From Acridotheres tristis (taxonomy: Eukaryota; Chordata; Aves; Passeriformes; Sturnidae), in the NCBI GenBank assembly GCA_037013685.1, contig CM072892.1:3720001-3784000 (forward strand): a stretch of DNA of 64,000 nucleotides, written 5' to 3'. The position numbers and the translations under genes are program-made. Positions 42,189-52,506 of the stretch are shown here, piece after piece. The notes beneath the pieces were generated by a model. The model was given only the letters and a program-made list of their open reading frames with translations. It was not told the DNA's origin and searched no databases. Every line of letters starts with the position of its first letter. Position 1 is the first letter of the stretch.

Positions 42189-42290
42189 ATCATAGAATGG
42201 TTTGATGGGAAGGGATCTTAAAGATGATCCAGTTGCACCCCTCTGCCATTGGCAAAGACATTTTCCACTAGACCAGGTGCTAGAGCTTCC
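42189..42290 (-). mobile_element. CR1 LINE 3'-end fragment (-)
   Basis: Read on the + strand, it begins with ATCATAGAATGGTTTGATGG, the reverse complement of the CR1 3' terminus with its ATTCTATG octamer. It continues through GGAAGGGATCTTAAAGATGA, CTCTGCCATTGGCAAAGACA and TTTTCCACTAGACCAGG. It is 5'-truncated, as nearly all CR1 copies are. Confidence 0.85.
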
Positions 42291-42878
42291 AGCAGGAGGC
42301 TCGTTGTAAAAGCACTGTCTGGTTGAAAATGCATGAGGTTTGCAAAAAACAATTCTTCCATTATGTGTTTTCAATAATTCTGTGTCAAATACTCTTGCTA
42401 ACCCTTAGTAGGCTTTTAGTATGCACATAGATGTTTTTAATACCTCCAGCATTCAGAAGGATTTTTAATGATTTGTTCAATAATTGATGGAGCTTTGGCA
42501 TAATTTAGGCTTTTGTGAGAGATGGCAGGCAGATGAGTAGAATATATTTAGTTGTTTAGTTTAATAATCCCTATCTGAATTCTTTAGGTGAAAAGCAGAA
42601 CAAAGGAATGGAGCAAGTGAGAGAACCTCTTGAAGAAAATTATCCTCCTAGCTGAAAACTGGAGAAAGCCTTAATTAACCTATTAATTCATTGCTTAAGT
42701 GTCTGCAAAGTGTTTTCTGAGTAGTTACAGTCATTACCTTCCAGAATTGTGTGTGGTTATATGGGCCTTTATATTTACATCTATTTCCCTGTTAGCCAGT
42801 AGATTCAGTTTCTCAGCTCGTTTCCTTCAATCTTGGCGAGATAAAGCAGAAAACAGGTGCTGTCCTCTCCTCTTCTTC

Positions 42879-42905
42879 TTTTCTTCTTCTTCTTGTCTTC
42901 TTTTA
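42879..42905. repeat. CTT-rich simple repeat
   Basis: A degenerate run of CTT/TTC units, polypyrimidine on the + strand. Confidence 0.75.
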
Positions 42906-43487
42906 AATACTGAAATGCTGTTTAATCTTTGGTGCTAAATCCATATCTGTAGACACCAGTCTACAGTCTACTTTGACAGGTACCAAGAAGTACCCTTTAA
43001 TGAGGAAAACCACACTGAAAGTGTTTGGATTTTGTCACCAGCTATATGAAATTGCTGGGCTCTTTCTGATATAACCAGGAATTTACTAAACCTGAAGTCC
43101 TGGCTTTTAACTGGAAATCGGTTCTATTGCTCACTTACTTCAAAAACAAACAAGCCAAAACTCCCTCAACTCCCAAGTCTTTGCTAGGGTTGAAGTTGCT
43201 ACAAGGGTTAGGAATTGAATATAATTTCAGGGGAAAAAAGGTGTTTGGAGTCCAGACTGTAAAAATGGTAAGTATTGGGTGCTTCTGAGCTAGAAACAAA
43301 CAAATGCAGCTTGAAGTTTTCCACTAAAAACAAACAAAAGAAATGCTATTGTATGTGTTTACCCAACCTTGTAATAACATGTTACGATACACTGCTTTTC
43401 CTGATCACTGCAAAGGTGTTTATGTAGCAAAATGAATTTGATTACAATATTTTGTGTGTAATAGACATCTTTTTTTAAATCCACCAG

Positions 43488-43589
43488 GCAATCAGCGCAA
43501 AAGGTCACCACAGTATCTCTTTCACATTATCCAGAAGCCAGACAGTTATAGTGGAATATATTCATGATAAAGATACAGACATGTTTCAG
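43488..43589 (+). CDS. PELI2: PELI2 coding exon 3 (residues 70-103, FHA domain)
   Basis: This exon is 102 bases, phase 0 on both sides, and encodes 34 residues starting AISAKGHHSISFTLSRSQ and ending DKDTDMFQ. The acceptor is AAATCCACCAG and the donor GTAAGG. It contributes central beta strands of the FHA domain, and the segment TVIVEYIHDKDTDMFQ leads directly into the phosphate-binding GRS motif at the start of exon 4. The DKDTDMFQ ending matches Pellino-2; Pellino-1 has a shorter acidic variant. Because the exon is phase 0 and a multiple of three, skipping it would keep the frame but remove part of the FHA core, so a skipped product should not fold normally. Confidence 0.97.
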
Positions 43590-46500
43590 GTAAGGCTCGG
43601 AAATATTTGGATTGTTTCTGCGTTATCCTCTGGGTTTTCTGTGACCTGTGGGATTCCCAGAGTCTGACCCAGCTGCATTAATGTGGCAACACTTGGAAAT
43701 TTTGCATTATTCTGCTCTTTGCAAACCCACACCAGCATCTGTTAATATTCTTACTGACTCCTGTAATTGTACTCTGCCTTTTCTCCAAAGACAAACAGCA
43801 CTGGAGAGAAATGTGTGCTCTGTTTGGATTCATGAATGAGCACAGAATTACACCCACCACCCTCCAGTTAATCACAGAGCTGGAGTAAAGAGGAAGTGGG
43901 AGGAGTAGGACATGGGATGGGGAAGGAGGAAGATAAAAGGAGCTGTGCAGTACGGGAGACAAACCAGTGATAAATGATAAACTGCTCCTGAGGGGTGTGC
44001 AGATCTCCCAGGTGCTGCAGGGGACTGGGCTGAGTTTCTCCAAGCTCCCTTCTACTGTCCAACACGTGCTCAGTGCCCTCTGTCTGCATTTCTGTTTTTC
44101 TGCATCATTTAACATTCTAGTAATAACCTGAGTGATTTCCTTGTGCCGTAGTTATTTTTATGTACAGTAAGAGAGTGCAGAAATTCTGTTCGAATTCAGA
44201 GACTTCAAACTTGGGGAGCCCAAACATGACAAAAAAAACTTTTTCATTCTACACTGGTCAGGTCTGTGTTATCTTTGACCTCCAATTAGAGCATCTCACC
44301 AGGAATAGTTATCCCTCTTTATTCAGTTTTTCATATTTAGAAGAGTCAGCAGTTGAGTGCTGTTGACAGAGAGGAAATAACTCTTTGGAGATGTCATTTC
44401 TTCTCTTGACTTCTGTGTTTTGCTCTATATTAAATTTTCCCAGTGTGACTGAAACTATTAGGTCCAAATAGGAATTGATTAAAACCCAGTCTTACTCATT
44501 TGCTGCAGAATGAAGGATTGAACAGACAGTGAGCTGAAATAGGTTTTTCTGTGTTCACTAGTGACAGAAAAATGTAACCCATCCATTGGGGTTACTGTGT
44601 GATGCTTGTTTAGCTCTTGAATAGCTCCAGTAAAATTTTTTCCTGTATATAAATTTTGAAAAGCCATGTTTGAAAGCTGGATTTTTTCCCCTTCTTGAGT
44701 AAAAAATGAATAAAGAGTTGCAGAACAGCTGCTTTTTCTGGGCATACTGTATAGACATCTACTGCATAATGTCCTAGTGGTGGGTACAGCTTTTTTGGGG
44801 GGAAAGACACCATTTCAGTCTTGATGCTGTGACTTGATCTCAGTGTGGCCCCGGGTGCTGTGCCCTGGTTCAGGTTTCTGCTCTCTGGATCTTTCCTGAG
44901 GATTGCATTCCATGCCTTGGTCTGCAGGGGCTGATGGCTGGGCAGGATGGAAACAGGAGTGGTCTGGAGGACTGTGGCAATAATTCCCCACTGAAGCAAT
45001 GCCAGAGCAGTTGAAGAGGTTTCCACTATTTAGATGAGCCATTAGATTTTTAACTGTTCTCACAAATCTGTTGGAGAAAAGTTACTTGAGGGTGTTCAGT
45101 GCAGCCCTGTAGTACATGATGACAAAATTCATGTCTGTTGATCCACAGAGTAGAATTTCATTATTGGTCAGGCATCACTTGGTCAGACAATCCCTGGAGT
45201 TTGATGTTTTCTTTTCAAATGTGTGTTCTTGGCTTGTGTAGGATGTGGAAGTTGAAAAGGGAAGGATAATTCCTGGACCACAGGATTATCCTGAGCCTTG
45301 AGGCCCCACTTTGACTCCACTTGACATTTATTATCCTGGGCAAATCACTTGGCTTTTTGTTCTTTATTCCCACTGTGCTTCTTGAGCTGTTGTTCTGCTG
45401 TGTTGTTTGTAGTTTTGATTTTTTGGGTTTTTTTAAATGTAACTGTATTATGAAATCTGTGTGCAAATGCTGCTATGGATTTTTCTTAGTGACATCCAGG
45501 TCAGATTTCTTCATTTAATTGCAAAAAGAATGTACAAATGTGTTCCTCTGCCATCTCCCAAACTCTGTATGCTCCAGCATCCGTGTGCTGTTATAAATAA
45601 AAATTTTCTTCAGAGTTTAACCATTCTGTTGACGATGCATTAGGTGAAGTTGAACCAGTTCCTTCATGGTTTGATGGGGTGAGAATGGGTTGATTATACC
45701 TGTTCATGCCACTACAAAGAGCCCAAATGTGCAGCTTCTACCTTAAATAACTACAAGTTTATACAAGAAGCAGGTACATTCAATACAAAGCATCGATTTT
45801 TTTTTTTTTTTTTTTCCTAAAGAATGGCCCTTCAGAAGATACAGAATCCAATTCTTGCTCTCACCAGAGTGAAATTCTATTGAAGCCCGAGAAGCTGCAG
45901 CTGTTAAATTCTGTGCTGGCAGGCTTTGCCTTGTCAGGAGCAGTGTTTTACTGACAGCAAACCCAGGGAGTGCCTGCCTCTCACACAGCTTTTAACAATC
46001 ACCTGCAGAGGACACAACACTGGCTGCCTCTGCTGCACCTGCCACATTTATGGGTTCTTGTTGGAGGTAGCTATGGGGAAATCATAGGACACAATTAGCA
46101 AGAGTCCCAAAATACAGCCTGAAATTGCTGGAAAGTGGAAAGTATTCTATGATGTGGAGGAAAAGGGGAGAAAATGAGTAATGAAGTGTGTAAAGAGCAG
46201 CTCTGAATAATGGACTCGGTCTGTAGTGACAGATGAGTTATAAGTTTTAGAGGGTAGATGTTGATAGCATCAAGTTTTTCATTTATTCCTTAGGCACTCG
46301 CTTTTCAGGTAATCTCAAACCCCAATACTTGATTTAATACAGAGCTTGAGAAAACTGGCAGATTTTGAAGGCCACTTCTTCAAATAAATTCAAATGCTGA
46401 AAAGTAGCACAATACATGAGACTGATCCTCTAGAAGGTTTTTTCAACTGGAAAAGGGAAGAAAACCAAATACTTAAAATATTTGATTTTGCATAGACATA

Positions 46501-48461
46501 CTTGTGACACAAATGAGGTAAGTACTTAAATGCTTATACAAAATACTACATATCATTCTAGAGATTTAAAAAAGCACATACAAGCATTGTTTATAGATCT
46601 TAATGGTTACATCCATCCAAACAAATTTGAATTTCATGGTGGATGATTAGTGTGATGTAAGAAAGGCTGGGAGCACACACTTGTGTGCTTTGTCATCCTT
46701 TAAGGAAAAATGAGGCAGATTTTTCTCTAATTGCATCTAAAAGCTTTGAGAGAATGATTTATTTCAGAGACTGCAAGAGGCAGAAACTTGTTATGAACAA
46801 ATTAATTTCATATTTGTTATTGATTATCCTTCAGGGGACTCCATGTACAGATAGAGAATAGTCAGAAGTTATTCATGAGGTTCCTGCTGCTGCTGCTCAG
46901 TGCTGACTCTTAGCAGGAATTGCTTTGGATGGGAAATAGAAGCCTGGTAGAAATAATACTGTAAAAGGAAGAAGAATATTACTTTGTAAGATTTAGCTTC
47001 AAGTTGTCAAGTTACATAAATCAGAAATATCCCATATTAAATAGTTTCTAAACTCTGTCTCCTGGGTATTCTAGTAGACACTTTCTGTGAGAAATTGAAA
47101 TGTAGACTTTTGATTAGGCCTTGTTGAGTATTTCCTGTGCAGGGAGCTCATCCCATTTTCTGCTTGTGCTGAGTCCTGTGATACAGGAGACAGTAACTGG
47201 ATGTGTCATTGGAGACAGGAATTTTGACATGTGTTAGAGTGAAACCCTGCAAAGCAGAGCTTGAAGCAGGAGAGAAGTACAGGAGAGATCTCTGTGCTGT
47301 TTCTGTTAATCCAGTTGTTACAAGGCTTAGGTGTTGATAATATTAATTTCCTTGAGTCCTGAACAATGTTTCTTTAAAGCAGGTTTAGTTTAGTTTTAGC
47401 AGATTTGTTAATGGTGGAACCATACATGGCTCCCCATAGCTGGCTTTCAAGAGCAGGATGGAACTTCTTGGGAGACAATGAGATCTTGTTTAGTGAGGAG
47501 GTTATTTAATATCAGTGTAGATACCTGATACCGAGGGTAGTTTCATGTGAAGAGTATTCCTAATTCTATTTGATCCTAAGGTGTCTGTAAAATTAATATT
47601 CTGTTCCACTTCTTGTTCCTCAGCTCCACTTTCTCAGTTAAGCTCCAAGTTGGTGTAACACTAATTTGCCTGTAGAAATATTGATAAAGCTTCACTGTCT
47701 GGCTGCCAGTCAGATCTTTCCATCAATGCTGTCATGAAGTTCTCTGTCCCAGATGTTTCCAGATTTAGAATTAAAATTTTTAGCTGACAAGATAGAAAAA
47801 TCTTCCTGTCTGCTGCTAAGTGTGTTTCATGTCTTCTCAACTCAAGAAAGTTTCTTAATTCTCTTAGTCATACATGTCCATGATTAGGAATACATTTCAT
47901 CATATGGTGGGTTTTGCCTGGAAACTTTCTTTCTGGGACTACAAATCCTGAAAACATAAAGGTGGGTAGCTCTTTGTTATGACATATCAAAATAACCTAG
48001 TTCTGGGTCTAAAAAAAAGTCCTTTATTTTCATGGCAAATATATTTGGAACTGGAAAATGTGAATAAAACTCGTCAATCCAAGCTAATGTTTCCTTAACT
48101 GACAGAATGTAATGGCAGGTAATTTGCTGTGGTTGGATGAGGAAATAGCAAGGTGATAATACTTTTTTTTGGTGACAGTACTCTTATCAAACAGATCAGC
48201 TGTGCTGATCTATTTCAAGCAAGCATGAATATCACTTGTGGTAAGTGAAAATTTGTCATTCCATGTCCGTGATGTGTTTCTGCCTAGGACAAATGTGAAA
48301 ATGCAGGTTAGTCTCTGGTTGGATCTTGCCATCCAAAAATTCAGTAGACAGAAGTTTACTGATGTCATCAGTATTAACCTGGCAAAACTGTGTCCTCAAT
48401 GCTTCATATTTCTGTAGGTATTTCTAGTTAAACCGTTATTTATTTTTTATTTTTTTTGCAG
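43590..48461 (+). other. PELI2: PELI2 intron 3
   Basis: This intron is 4872 bases long, with donor GTAAGG and acceptor TTTGCAG. It holds a T19 run at 45797-45815, followed by a unique stretch (about 45820-46060) with two CACCTG E-boxes. No exon, RNA gene or clear transposon is recognised. Confidence 0.9.
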
Positions 48462-48659
48462 GTTGGGAGGTCTACAGAAAGCCCCATAGACTTTGTAGTA
48501 ACAGATACTATTTCAGGAAATCAAAATAATGATGAAACCCAGATTACCCAGAGCACCATCTCCCGATTTGCGTGCAGGATTGTTTGTGACAGGAGCCCAC
48601 CATACACAGCAAGGATCTTTGCAGCTGGCTTTGACTCATCTAAAAATATATTTCTTGGT
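48462..48659 (+). CDS. PELI2: PELI2 coding exon 4 (residues 104-169, FHA phosphothreonine-binding arginine)
   Basis: This exon has 198 bases and 66 codons, phase 0 at both ends, from VGRSTESPIDF to GFDSSKNIFLG. The acceptor follows a long T/A-rich tract ending TTTGCAG, and the donor is the consensus GTAAGT. Arg at residue 106 in the GRS motif is the phosphate-contacting arginine reported for the Pellino-2 FHA structure, and Ser137 in TISRF lies in the second recognition loop. The acidic linker NQNNDETQITQ is the most variable part of the exon and belongs to the Pellino wing insertion. Only 296 bases separate it from exon 5, the shortest intron here. The frame stays open briefly past the donor, but that extension is intron sequence. 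Confidence 0.97.
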
Positions 48660-48955
48660 GTAAGTACTGTTAATAATGATGTTATGAGCAAGCTGGTTTA
48701 TATTCTGTTGCTTTCAAGCCCCCAAATCTCCTTGTACTGGTTGATAACTTGTATTGTCATTAGACTTTTATTACTCCAATGCACCAGCTGCAGCGTTAAG
48801 TAGAAATTGCAGTTTTATGTGCCTGAGTTATCACCAGCAGAGACTCGTGGTCATAATTGTCTTTAACAATGAACTTCACTTCAGTAACTGTTAGTGGATT
48901 TTCTTTAGGTTGATTTGATGTATTTTCTGATAGTCACTGTGACTGTCACACGTAG
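48660..48955 (+). other. PELI2: PELI2 intron 4
   Basis: A 296-base intron with consensus donor GTAAGT and acceptor ending ACACGTAG. It has no repeats. Confidence 0.93.
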
Positions 48956-49144
48956 GAAAAAGCAGCCAAGTGGAAAAACCCTGATGGCCACATGGATGGA
49001 TTGACAACCAACGGGGTGCTGGTCATGCATCCCAAAGGAGGCTTCACTGAGGAGTCCAAGCCCGGAGTGTGGAGGGAGATCTCGGTGTGTGGGGACGTGT
49101 ACACACTCCGGGAGACCAGGTCTGCTCAGCAGAGAGGCAAACTG
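48956..49144 (+). CDS. PELI2: PELI2 coding exon 5 (residues 170-232, end of FHA domain)
   Basis: This exon has 189 bases and 63 codons, phase 0, starting EKAAKWKNPDGHMDGLTTNG and ending SAQQRGKL. The acceptor ends ACACGTAG and the donor is GTGAGT. Thr187 and Asn188 in the LTTNG motif complete the FHA phosphothreonine pocket begun by Arg106. VCGDVYTLRETRSAQQRGKL is Pellino-2 type; Pellino-1 has NVFSLRETRS at that point. Third positions are more GC-rich than in exons 2-4. An ERV LTR begins about 15 bases after the donor, so very little native intron follows the exon. Read-through past the donor would add four residues and stop at the TAA at 49157-49159. Confidence 0.97.
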
Positions 49145-49156
49145 GTGAGTGGGAGG

Positions 49157-49716
49157 TAACTGCTGGATCCCAGAAACCTGGGCTTTTTTGAGCTTTCTGC
49201 CACTGGCCCCCTGCAGAACACTGCTTTGGACCTGAGCCCGTGGAGAAGGCTCCAAATCTGGGTGATGGGGTTATAAAATCACTGCTGTGTATTTAAATAG
49301 AAGTGTGTGATTTCACATGGTGAAGGGCTTTCTATTTGAGGTTTTTATAATATAGTAATAGACATGGGACAAGATGGAAGATTTTGGGTGGTGTCTCTTT
49401 CAGTGTTCATCTTCCTTCTTCTTCATTTCAGGCAGTAGTTTCTGGTTGGTCAGTCAGTGTCACACTGAGGGTTATGAGAATTTAGTTGTTAGATTAAAAG
49501 TATAAATAATATAGGTGTTAATTCTCCATTGGACTGTTTAGCTTTAAGAGACCTTGTAGCAACTGGATCTGGCTCCATTTACCCACTTCTAGCAGGTAGC
49601 TGGAAGTGCTGCTGAACTTTCTGTGTTTTTGATAAGATTTAATAAACAACCAAGCCCAAACACGAGAAAATTCGTTTCCTTTGTATATTTTTAAATCCTG
49701 GCTCTGAGTGAAGGCA
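49157..49716 (+). mobile_element. ERV solo LTR-like element, copy 2 (sense, intron 5)
   Basis: This element aligns with the copy in intron 1 (about 10468-11023) over its full length: CTGCTGG start, GAACACTGCTTTGGACCTGA, TTTCACATGGTGAAGGGC, TATAAATA at 49501-49508, AATAAACAAC with AATAAA at 49641-49646, and CTCTGAGTGAAGGCA end. The two copies differ by many substitutions and small indels, so the insertions are not recent. It lies in the same orientation as PELI2. Its 5' end is degraded (TAACTGCTGG against TGTCTGCTGG in copy 1), so the start is uncertain by a few bases. Confidence 0.72.
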
Positions 49717-51545
49717 CAAGAAACTGAGACAAACCACTAAAGTGGTGCAAAATTCCCAGCACTGTTACAGTAACTCAGAATAATCAAGGGGTACTTATTT
49801 TCCTGGCTTGGAATGGAGGCAGGTACACTGTGGTGACTGTCTCTGAGTAGTGGGCACTACAAGCATCTAAATCTGTGTGTTAGGGGAGATTTTGCACTGC
49901 TTTTCTGTTCCTGATTGTATGGGAGAGCACTCATAACTTTCTGGTAATGCCACTTCTCCAACTGAAATAGTACAGAGTGTAATAGCTAAATAAATTCTGC
50001 TCTGGGATCTCCATCACTGAAATGTTCTCCTGGGCATGAGGATGTCTGGAAGTTGCTGCATGCAGAGCTGTCTTTTGCAGTACTTCCAGAAGAGTCCACT
50101 TTTGTGCAAAAGCAGTTTGGGTAAGGCAGCTTCTGTTTGATTTACCTGCCACTGGGAAGATAAGAGGAGCCCTGGAAGTATATTCCTGTTTTCTCCTGTG
50201 AGACGGGATGGGCTTTGCCTTTCCCAGAAGTGAGGGATTTCAGCTGCCAGGGACCTGTGACACATAAAACCAGGAGAGAAGTTCAATGAACTGACTTTGC
50301 AACTGTGCCATTGGCTTTGCAGGAAGCTGACTGCTGAAAGAGTTAGGGGAATGGAGTTGGGCTGTTCTGCTTTCAGCAGACACCCTGCAGGACATAAATT
50401 GCTTTGTCACACTGATGGTGGCAGGCAAACGTTGCCTGGGGACCTGGACAGATGATGTGGCAATTGCAGCCTTTGTACGTGGTTAGCAAAACACCTTTTT
50501 AGTGCTGCTAAAGAGAGGCACAGCAAAACAAATGAATCCCCCTCCCTGCATCCAAAATGAGTTGAATTCTCATTTAAATAGAATTGCATGGCACACGGGT
50601 ATTGATGTGATCAGTATTCGTTGATTGGGTTCATAAAACCAAATGCAGGCTGTATAATGAATTGAACACATTGCATACAGAGGGAGCTTTTTGCTTTGCT
50701 GTTTGTGTAGGAATTATCTGAAAAGAGCATCAGATGGAGGCTTCTCTCATCTCTACTTAAACCACTGCATTTTTCTGCTGGAATTACATTTCACTGGTGA
50801 CCTCTTAGCTGTATTCTGTATTGTACCACTGAGGTGTTTTGTGCAAGGATGATCCACAGTTAATCTGTGAATTTAAACGGGATTAAAATGTAAATGCTGA
50901 ATTGGTTGTCATTCATAGTGTTCTTAGGCAGATGTGATGATTTCATGTGACCTACTTAATATATTTGTTTGTATTTGGCTATTTGTTCTGCATTAGTGGC
51001 ATTTTCTGCATACTTTCTGTGCATAAAGCCAGGCAGTAGGTCTGTTTTTCTCTTTAATTTTATAAAGAGCCTTTTTAATATATATTCATCGTTAATGAAC
51101 TGATACCAAAAGCACAGGTTGCTTATGTTTGTGACATTAAAATAAAGAATATTTCAGTGAAGTGCATTGTGTGTTTGGCATAATCCCTTGAAAATGTTTT
51201 AAGTACCTGCTTTTAATCAGAGAGAAGCCTTTAGGCAGTGCACACTGGGGCTGTGTTTGCTTGGAATACCTCATTAAATAAAAGGCCTAATGAGTGGGGT
51301 GGGTAATTGTTCATAAGCTGAGCCTGTGTGCCTTCAGATTTGTCACCTGAGAAATTCAACTGCTGTAATTCTGTCTGCTGCAGTGCTGAGCCATGCAGGT
51401 ACCTGTGCTGCTGCTGGGGCACACTCTGGGAGCTCCTGCTTCTGCAAAATGCTTGACCCTTGCCACAACCCCAGAAAAATCTGAGAGGCAGGACAGCTGG
51501 CCTGTCCTGGGTGGCAGTTTTTATCCAAAAAGGACTTTTGTTTTG

Positions 51546-51568
51546 TTTTTTTTTTTTTTTTTTTTTTT
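51546..51568. repeat. T23 homopolymer in intron 5
   Basis: An uninterrupted T run preceded by TTTTG. No adjoining retroposon body is evident. Confidence 0.85.
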
Positions 51569-52042
51569 GACCGTGTGAGCAGCTTCTGGCAGTCTATGTG
51601 GGCAAAGAATTCCAGGAGAGAATCTGCTAATGCAGCCCTCAGGGAATGGCATGTCTTTCCTTCAGTCTATCAGGACTTACTGAAATATGACAGAGACACA
51701 GAGAATCAATATTGGAGAAAAAAAAAATGCATGCTCAAGGGCCCAAAGACTGTGTATAATAATTTGTGTTGCAAATGCAAATCCCCTGTACAAGCACAGA
51801 ATAAGAGACTGAGACTCGTTATAATCCTAGATGTAGGTTAGGAGGTGAGGTGGATTCAGGACAGCAACAAGACAAAATTCAGCAGCATTTACCGAGGTTA
51901 GTGCTGTAATAATTGATAAAAGATTCGTGTTAATCACAAAAGCATTGGGGTTTGTATAAACCAGAATACTAAGCTCTGAAGTGAAGCATGGACACTAGAT
52001 AAAGGAAATTATATGATTAAATAGTTCTGTTTAAAATCACCT

Positions 52043-52092
52043 TGTTATATTATGTTGTATTATGTTACATTATAATATGTTATGTTATGTTT
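52043..52092. repeat. Degenerate TTATG/TATGT repeat
   Basis: About 50 bases of imperfect TTATGT, TGTAT and TATAATATG units lie immediately upstream of an LTR. It could be a microsatellite that grew at the insertion edge. Confidence 0.6.
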
Positions 52093-52103
52093 TTCGAATA
52101 AGT

Positions 52104-52437
52104 TGTATCGGCTCCCAGCTTGCAAAATCAGACTTTCTAAAAAGCCCTTCCTGCCTTTGTCTGATCAATGCTGCCTATCCCAAAAACCAGACTCCCAGAA
52201 CTTCTCTGGTGGTCATCTACAAGGATGATGGCAATCTGTGACTGATTATCACCCAAAGGCTTTGTGAATTTGTGTACAAAGAGAACCCACAGTATAAGAA
52301 GAGGCTGCAAACCGAGGTTCGGTGGAGCGTGGAGTGGGCGGTGACCCCTCACGTTCCCCAGCGCGCTGCTTGCTCTTTCTATATCAAATAAAGCAATCTA
52401 AATTTTGCTGAATATCGAGACTTCTGTCTTTATAACA
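52104..52437 (+). mobile_element. ERV solo LTR (sense), 69 bases before exon 6
   Basis: It begins TGTATCGGCTCCCAGC and ends TCTTTATAACA, giving TG...CA termini over about 334 bases. Inside are a TATAAG box (52293-52298), a GC-rich segment with CpGs (GAGGTTCGGTGGAGCG, CAGCGCGCTGC), an AATAAA at 52387-52392, and a U5-like tail AATTTTGCTGAATATCGAGA. This order is typical of a short avian ERV LTR and is unrelated to the other LTR pair. I found no clear target-site duplication, so the ends are approximate. It has the same orientation as PELI2. Confidence 0.72.
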
Positions 52438-52506
52438 GTGCTGAAAGCGATGTGTGTGAAATGACGTCTCAGACTAAACAGCCTCCCCTTGTGTCCTTGC
52501 CCCCAG

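Larger units (their letters stand above)
13488..43487 (+). other. PELI2: PELI2 intron 2, exactly 30000 bases
   Basis: The intron runs from the GTATGTG donor to the AAATCCACCAG acceptor. I see no additional exon with family resemblance. Contents that can be named are a T-rich tract at 26775-26875, a G13 run at 27833-27845, a (GT)9 run at 34345-34362, small CR1 remnants at about 40411-40462 and 42189-42290, a CTT-rich run at 42879-42905, and several CpG-retaining non-repetitive stretches (17660-18140, 33040-33560, 37030-38350) listed separately as possible regulatory sequence. The rest is AT-rich unique sequence. Confidence 0.9.
49145..52506 (+). other. PELI2: PELI2 intron 5, bounded by two LTRs
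   Basis: The intron is 3362 bases long. It begins with the donor GTGAGT and, within about 15 bases, enters LTR copy 2 (to about 49716). Unique sequence follows, with a T23 run at 51546-51568 and a TATGT-type degenerate repeat at about 52043-52092. A second, unrelated LTR occupies about 52104-52437. Native sequence with a branch site and pyrimidine tract fills the last 69 bases. Confidence 0.9.
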
